64,000 nucleotides of DNA from Bordetella petrii (GTDB lineage Bacteria; Pseudomonadota; Gammaproteobacteria; Burkholderiales; Burkholderiaceae_B): assembly GCF_000067205.1 (NCBI RefSeq), contig NC_010170.1, positions 3,658,001 through 3,722,000 of the forward strand. The letters are read 5' to 3'. Of the stretch, positions 61,081 through 64,000 are shown piece by piece. The notes under the pieces were generated by a model. It saw only the letters and a program-made list of their open reading frames with translations. It searched no databases and was not told where the DNA came from. Position numbers and translations under genes: made by a program. Position 1 is the stretch's first letter. Every line of letters begins with the position of its first letter.

Positions 61081-61938
61081 TCACGATTTGCGGAACAGGT
61101 TGCGGGCCATGATGTTGATGCCCAGCACCAACAGGGTGATCAAGGCGGCGCCGGCCCAGGCCAGGTTGTTCCAGTCCTGGAACGGGCTGGCCGCGTATTG
61201 GTAGATGACCACTGGCAGGTTGGCCATGGGCTGGTTCATGTTCAACGACATGAACTGGTTCGACAGCGCCGTGAACAGCAGCGGCGCGGTTTCGCCCGAG
61301 ATGCGGGCAATGGCCAGCAGGATGCCGGTGATAATGCCCGACCTGGCCGCGCGATAGCACACCATGGTGATCATGCGCCACTTGGGGCAGCCCAGGGCGG
61401 CCGTGGCTTCGCGCAGGCTGTTCGGCACCAGCAGCAGCATGTTGTCGGTGGTGCGCACCACGACCGGAATCACCAGGATGGCCAGCGCCAGCGAGCCGGC
61501 CCAGCCCGAGTAATGGCCCACCTGCGCCACGTACACGGCGTAGATGAACAGGCCAATGATGATCGACGGCGCCGACAGCAGCACGTCGTTCAGGAAGCGC
61601 GTGGCGGGCGCCAGCCAGCCGCGCTGGCCGTACTCGGCCAGATACGTGCCTGCAAGGATGCCCACCGGCGTGCCCACCAGCGTGCCCACGCCGGCCATCA
61701 GCAAGCTGCCGATAATGGCGTTGATCAGGCCTCCCTGTTGGCCGGGCGGCGGGGTGATTTCGGTGAACAGGGTCAGCGACAGCGCCGGGGCGCCCTTGAC
61801 CAGCAGCGTCAGAATGATCCAGAACAGCCAGAACAGCCCGAACGCCAGCGCCGCCAGCGATATCGTCAACATGACCTTGTTGACCAGGTGGCGTCGGCGA
61901 TAGATGCCGTTCTTCATGTTGAGTGCGGATTCAGCCAT
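61081..61938 (-). CDS. pstA: Phosphate ABC transporter permease PstA
   Basis: A 285-residue permease with six helices. GGLINAIIGSLLMAGVGTLV, then RFLNDVLLSAPSIIIGLFIY and ALGCPKWRMITMVCYRAARS (EAA-type loop) match PstA. Together with PstC it forms the membrane channel. It is flanked by pstC upstream and pstB 35 bases downstream. Confidence 0.96.
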   Translation of the reverse strand: MAESALNMKNGIYRRRHLVNKVMLTISLAALAFGLFWLFWIILTLLVKGAPALSLTLFTEITPPPGQQGGLINAIIGSLLMAGVGTLVGTPVGILAGTYLAEYGQRGWLAPATRFLNDVLLSAPSIIIGLFIYAVYVAQVGHYSGWAGSLALAILVIPVVVRTTDNMLLLVPNSLREATAALGCPKWRMITMVCYRAARSGIITGILLAIARISGETAPLLFTALSNQFMSLNMNQPMANLPVVIYQYAASPFQDWNNLAWAGAALITLLVLGINIMARNLFRKS

Positions 61939-61958
61939 GTATTTTCCCCGGTGCTTGC

Positions 61959-62975
61959 TCAGGTCTTCTTGCCTTCGGCAGCGGACAGGCGCAGCAGCAG
62001 CACCTTCGAGCATGCCAGCACGACCGTGGTGATCAGGAACAGGATCAGGCCGAGTTCCAGCAACGCGGACTTCTGGATGCCGCCTGCTTCGTTGAATTCA
62101 TTGGCCAGCGCGGAGGCAATGGAGTTGCCCGGCGAAAACAGCGAATCGGGCCAGCGGAAGGCGTTGCCGATAACGAACGTGACCGCCATGGTTTCGCCCA
62201 GGGCACGGCCCAGCCCCAGCATGATGCCGCCTATCACGCCTGACTTGGTGAAGGGCAGCACCACGCGCCACATGACTTCCCAGGTGGTGCTGCCGAGCCC
62301 GTACGCCGATTCTTTCAGCATGGGCGGCACCAGCTCGAAGACGTCGCGCATCACGGCGGCGATGAACGGGATGATCATGATGGACAGGATCAGGCCAGCC
62401 GTGAAGATGCCGATGCCAAAGGGCGGGCCGGCGAAAATGCCGCCGATCAGGGGCAGCGTTCCCAACGTGGCGATGAGCCCGGGCTGCACGTATTGCTGGA
62501 AAATCGGCACGAAGACGAACAGGCCCCACATGCCGTAGATGATGGACGGAATGGCGGCCAGCATCTCGACGGCGGTGCCCAGCGGGCGGCGCAGCCACGC
62601 GGGCGACAGTTCGGTCAGGAAAATGGCGATGCCGAACGACACAGGCACCGCGATGATCAGTGCAATAGCCGAGGTGAGCAGCGTGCCCACGATGGGCACC
62701 ACGGCGCCGAAGCGCTGCTGGACCGGGTCCCAGTCGTTGGTCCAGAGGAACGACAGGCCATATGCGCTCAGGGTTTCGCGGCTACCGTAGATGAGCGACA
62801 CCATGATGGCCGCCAGCAGGATGAACACCAGGAAGGCGAACAGCCGGGTCAAGTTCTTGAACAGCGCATCCATTAGCGCGTTTCTGCTTTGCTTCATAGG
62901 CGAGGGCGTGCCGGTGGTGACGGAATCCGTCTCGCGGGACGGTAGCAACACCGTATTATCCATTACCGCGCTCAT
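61959..62975 (-). CDS. pstC: Phosphate ABC transporter permease PstC
   Basis: A 338-residue permease with six helices after a polar N-terminus of about 40 residues. The conserved AVEMLAAIPSIIYGMWGLFV and ESAYGLGSTTWEVMWRVVLP loop identify PstC. It starts 105 bases after pstS and is followed by pstA after 20 bases. Confidence 0.96.
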   Translation of the reverse strand: MSAVMDNTVLLPSRETDSVTTGTPSPMKQSRNALMDALFKNLTRLFAFLVFILLAAIMVSLIYGSRETLSAYGLSFLWTNDWDPVQQRFGAVVPIVGTLLTSAIALIIAVPVSFGIAIFLTELSPAWLRRPLGTAVEMLAAIPSIIYGMWGLFVFVPIFQQYVQPGLIATLGTLPLIGGIFAGPPFGIGIFTAGLILSIMIIPFIAAVMRDVFELVPPMLKESAYGLGSTTWEVMWRVVLPFTKSGVIGGIMLGLGRALGETMAVTFVIGNAFRWPDSLFSPGNSIASALANEFNEAGGIQKSALLELGLILFLITTVVLACSKVLLLRLSAAEGKKT

Positions 62976-63080
62976 GGATGGGCTTTCCTTGGAAGACGCT
63001 TCGAGGGGGCCGCGCCCGGGCGGCGCGGCCTGGCGCGCAAGGCCTGCCGGCCCCGCGCCCAGTTGACCGCAGGCTCTCGT

Positions 63081-64000
63081 TTACTTCCAGACCGGCTTGC
63101 CGTCGGCGCTCTTGATTTCGCCCCAGGCTGCGCGAATTTCGGCCGTGACCGAGTCGGGCAGCGGCACGTAGTCCAGCGCGGCGGCCGACTCGTTGCCGTT
63201 CTTGAAGGCCCAGTCGAAGAACTCCAGGACGGCGCGGCCTTGCTCGGGCTTGTCCTGCACCTTGTGCACCAGGATGAAGGTGGCGGCGGTGACGGGCCAC
63301 GATTCGGCGCCCGGCTCGTTGGTCAGCACCACGCCCATGCCGGGCGCGCTCTTCCAGTCGGCGTTGGCGGCCGCCGCTGCAAAGGCCGACTGCTCGGGCT
63401 GAACGAACTTGCCGTCTTTGTTCTGCAATTGGGCCCAGGCCAGCTTGTTCTGCTTGGCGTAGGCGTATTCGACGTAGCCGATTGAGTTCTTCAGCTGGCC
63501 GACGTAGGCGGCCACGCCTTCGTTACCCTTGCCGCCCTGCCCGGTGGGCCACTTCACGGCCTTGCCCTCGCCGACCTTTTCCTTCCATTCGGGCGAGACT
63601 TTCGACAGGTAGTTGGTCCAGCCGAAGGTCGTGCCCGAGCCGTCGGAACGGTGCACCACGATGATGTCCGCCGAAGGCAGCTTGGCCTCGGGGTTCAGCG
63701 CCTTAATGGCGGCATCGTCCCACTTCTTGACCTTGCCCAGGAAAATGTCGGCCAACAAGGGGCCCGACAGCTTCAGCTGGCCCGGCTCGATGCCTTCGAT
63801 GTTGACCACCGGCACGGTGCCGCCAATGACGGCCGGGAACTGCAGCAGGCCGTTCTTTTCCAGGTCGTCGGCCTTGAGGGGGTCGTCCGAGGCGCCGAAG
63901 TCGACCGTCTTGGCCTTGATTTGCTGCTGGCCGCCGCCCGAGCCGATCGACTGGTAGTTCACGGCGTTGTCGGTGGCAGCCTTGTAGTCGGACGCCCACT
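63081..64000 (-). CDS. pstS: Phosphate-binding protein PstS, N-terminus beyond the window
   Basis: At least 306 codons of the periplasmic phosphate receptor; the signal peptide and first strand lie past the window end. The phosphate-binding motifs VNYQSIGSGGGQQQI, VDFGASDDPLK and VVHRSDGSGTTFGWTNYLS are present, as is the C-terminal DYVPLPDSV. It is first of the visible pstSCAB set, all on the minus strand; Pho-regulated promoter elements would lie outside the window. Confidence 0.97.
   Translation of the reverse strand, partial: WASDYKAATDNAVNYQSIGSGGGQQQIKAKTVDFGASDDPLKADDLEKNGLLQFPAVIGGTVPVVNIEGIEPGQLKLSGPLLADIFLGKVKKWDDAAIKALNPEAKLPSADIIVVHRSDGSGTTFGWTNYLSKVSPEWKEKVGEGKAVKWPTGQGGKGNEGVAAYVGQLKNSIGYVEYAYAKQNKLAWAQLQNKDGKFVQPEQSAFAAAAANADWKSAPGMGVVLTNEPGAESWPVTAATFILVHKVQDKPEQGRAVLEFFDWAFKNGNESAAALDYVPLPDSVTAEIRAAWGEIKSADGKPVWK

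Noticed and set aside
1..64000. Long open frames opposite to real genes on the other strand
   Set aside because: In high-GC DNA antisense frames stay open by codon bias; their translations are His/Arg/Gly-rich without motifs, while the opposite strand encodes recognised families.
1..64000. CRISPR arrays, insertion sequences or rRNA genes
   Set aside because: No regularly spaced repeats, transposase motifs or rRNA sequence were seen.

Overview
The window is high-GC DNA dense with genes on both strands. It reads as a chromosomal segment of a betaproteobacterium of the Alcaligenaceae, most likely Bordetella or close to Achromobacter. Reasons: a Bug-type (Bordetella uptake gene) solute receptor, an enterobactin receptor with an AraC regulator and an esterase arranged like Bordetella bfe, a Pseudomonas/Bordetella-type branched-chain keto acid dehydrogenase operon, and dispersed GTGTC/GACAC intergenic repeats. 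The genus call is inference. No rRNA operon, insertion sequence, prophage core or CRISPR array is visible.

Layout. 1-3.8 kb: a di-haem oxidoreductase (cut by the window edge) overlapping an imelysin-family gene with a likely Fur box upstream, a membrane-anchored ABM-domain protein and an FMN reductase. 3.9-10.1 kb: PhoX-type phosphatase, dodecin, mutS overlapping an L16 arginine hydroxylase gene. 10.4-15 kb: a repeat-rich small lipoprotein, then bamC-dapA, an M50 protease and a YrdC/YciO protein on the minus strand, then a zinc metallopeptidase. 15.2-20 kb: a poorly known stretch with an overlapping two-gene module, a GNAT-like protein, a FlxA-like protein, a glycosyltransferase, a DUF3606 protein and a 50-residue lipoprotein. 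20-25.6 kb: AraC/SDR divergent pair, tRNA-His, cardiolipin synthase, a fumarase/aspartase-superfamily lyase with a clear promoter and a palindromic operator, and tRNA-Arg.

25.6-32.2 kb is a coherent L-pipecolate/lysine-type catabolic locus. A six-gene minus-strand operon (ABC ATPase, binding protein, two permeases, FAD-dependent pipecolate-type oxidase, XRE-cupin regulator) lies divergent to a piperideine-6-carboxylate dehydrogenase. 32.3-38.6 kb: outer-membrane phospholipase A, an MmgE/PrpD protein paired with an orphan binding protein, a divergent ArsR/SRPBCC pair and an MFS transporter. 38.6-43.1 kb: a sigma-54 activator with a PrpR-type sensor, divergent to a family III CoA-transferase and a Bug receptor; the gap holds a near-perfect -24/-12 promoter and overlapping palindromes.

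43.1-49.5 kb: a VOC protein, a frameshifted cysteine hydrolase and the four-gene bkd operon. 49.8-51.6 kb: GST, Hsp15-like and MgtC-like genes and tRNA-Pro. Directly after tRNA-Pro is a lower-GC patch carrying a Doc-type toxin with a tiny unrecognised partner. 52.7-60.1 kb: a UPF0718 permease, iron-type alcohol dehydrogenase, nitroreductase, and the enterobactin system (regulator, receptor, esterase). 60.3-64 kb: pstB, pstA, pstC and most of pstS on the minus strand, with no phoU next to pstB.

The best candidates for something undescribed are the two-gene module at 15.2-16.5 kb, the Doc toxin with its unusual 56-residue partner at tRNA-Pro, and the strong palindromic operators at 25.24 kb and 40.55 kb.
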